Below, in pieces: positions 63,564-64,000 of a stretch of 64,000 nt of DNA. The notes beneath the pieces are model-generated. The model saw only the letters and a program-made list of their open reading frames with translations, made no database searches and was not told where the DNA came from. The first letter of the stretch is position 1; every line of letters starts with the position of its first letter. Origin of the DNA: Saprospiraceae bacterium (GTDB lineage Bacteria; Bacteroidota; Bacteroidia; Chitinophagales; Saprospiraceae); contig JAWKLJ010000002.1 of assembly GCA_041392805.1 (NCBI GenBank), positions 3,053,001-3,117,000 of the forward strand, read 5' to 3'. The position numbers were made by a program, and so were the translations under genes.

Positions 63564-64000
63564 TCACTTTCCCCGCTCAGCAGTGAAAAAGCGATTAACT
63601 TCTAGCCAATGTATGAAGGCATCAAACCAGCGATTGCTGGTACGATTGGGATTGCCGAGGCCGAAACCGTGACCGCCGTTCTGGTAAAGGTGAAACTCGA
63701 CGGGGATGCCTGCTTTGTACCAGGAGTCAATCACACCGAACTGCCCGCGGAAGAGAAAATCATCGGTGGCGATAACATTGAACATGGGCGGAGCGTTCGC
63801 TGGCACCTCTATGGGGCCCATGCCGCCATAGATCGGACCAATGAAGGCCAGGTGCATGGTCTTCGAGTGGAGGGTGGAGTGCATCGTGAGGCCGGCGCCA
63901 GCCGAGAAGCCAATCATACCGATTCTGCTGGTATCAACGCCCCATTCATCGGCTCGTTTGAGGATCATGGCATAGGCAGCTTCGGCGTCCTCCAGTTGGT
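63564..64000 (-). CDS. Alpha/beta hydrolase (acetyl-esterase/dienelactone hydrolase-like), 5' end outside window
   Basis: About 145 residues of the C-terminal half are visible. The nucleophile elbow is IGMIGFSAGAGLTMH (GxSxG), the acid region follows NAPPMFNVIATDDFLF, and the catalytic His is in YQNGGHGFGLG. This pattern is that of acetylxylan esterase or BD-FAE-type carbohydrate esterases. The frame runs past the window edge, so the signal peptide and start cannot be judged. Composition is again less AT-rich, typical chromosome. Confidence 0.88.
   Translation of the reverse strand, partial: QLEDAEAAYAMILKRADEWGVDTSRIGMIGFSAGAGLTMHSTLHSKTMHLAFIGPIYGGMGPIEVPANAPPMFNVIATDDFLFRGQFGVIDSWYKAGIPVEFHLYQNGGHGFGLGNPNRTSNRWFDAFIHWLEVNRFFTAERGK

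Noticed and set aside
1..64000. tRNA or rRNA genes
   Set aside because: No stretch with the conserved tRNA arms or rRNA sequence was noticed on either strand by reading; a tRNA scan was not possible.

Overview
The window looks like a member of the Bacteroidota, most likely a Saprospiria-type marine or sludge bacterium. Grounds: C-terminal type IX secretion sorting domains on two large secreted proteins, a DUF5916 outer-membrane protein, a GH3/serine-hydrolase fusion lipoprotein, Bacteroidota-style TAnnTTTG promoter motifs and long, family-typical N-termini. The species cannot be fixed from the sequence alone.

Positions 1 to about 28.2 kb are ordinary chromosome with balanced base composition. 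They hold a giant reprolysin-type metalloprotease, a TraB/GumN protein, an Lrp/AsnC regulator next to glutamate dehydrogenase, a ccmB-ccmC-ccmD cytochrome c maturation set, a cell-wall amidase, a DUF5916 protein, the GH3/serine-hydrolase fusion, an AAA-ATPase/nuclease, a large SF1-like helicase, msrB with a small membrane protein, and a secreted endonuclease/exonuclease/phosphatase.

Positions about 28.26 to 63.11 kb are clearly different: AT-rich, almost all on the plus strand, and built from small genes for secreted or membrane proteins separated by recurring hairpin sequences. The hairpins have the logic of integron attC sites: the start of a cassette (GTTRRRY-like R' box) is complementary over 9-12 bases to the R'' box at the end of the same cassette. 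Examples are GTTGGGCGTAAC/GTTACGCCCAAC, GTTAGCCGAA/TTCGGCTAAC, GTTACCTGTA/TACAGGTAAC and GTTGTGTGTG/CACACACAAC. No integrase gene is present; only a remnant reading YIQELLGHRH sits exactly at the left edge. The region is therefore best described as a cluster of attC sites lacking an integrase (CALIN), or the distal part or relic of a larger integron.

Mobile DNA has attacked this array repeatedly. A full group II intron with an RT-maturase-HNH protein and two head-to-tail 962-bp copies of an ORF-less relative sit in two different attC sites at exactly the same place, 12 nt after the AAC of R''. An IS4-family element sits in another attC (10-bp duplication), an IS21 element splits one of two copies of the same cassette (7-bp duplication), and a third IS (23-bp inverted repeats, 9-bp duplication) sits inside a SLATT-like cassette.

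Recognisable cassette cargo: a flavin amine oxidase, a Sel1-repeat protein, beta-lactamase-fold hydrolases (one intact, one deleted copy), a truncated YhcG/DUF1016 nuclease, a SLATT-like CxxCx11CxxC membrane protein with a small zinc-ribbon partner, and an Mrr restriction enzyme with an HNH nuclease. Most other cargo is unrecognised. The right edge is a truncated attC near 63.11 kb, after which ordinary minus-strand genes resume (a small membrane protein and the end of an alpha/beta hydrolase).
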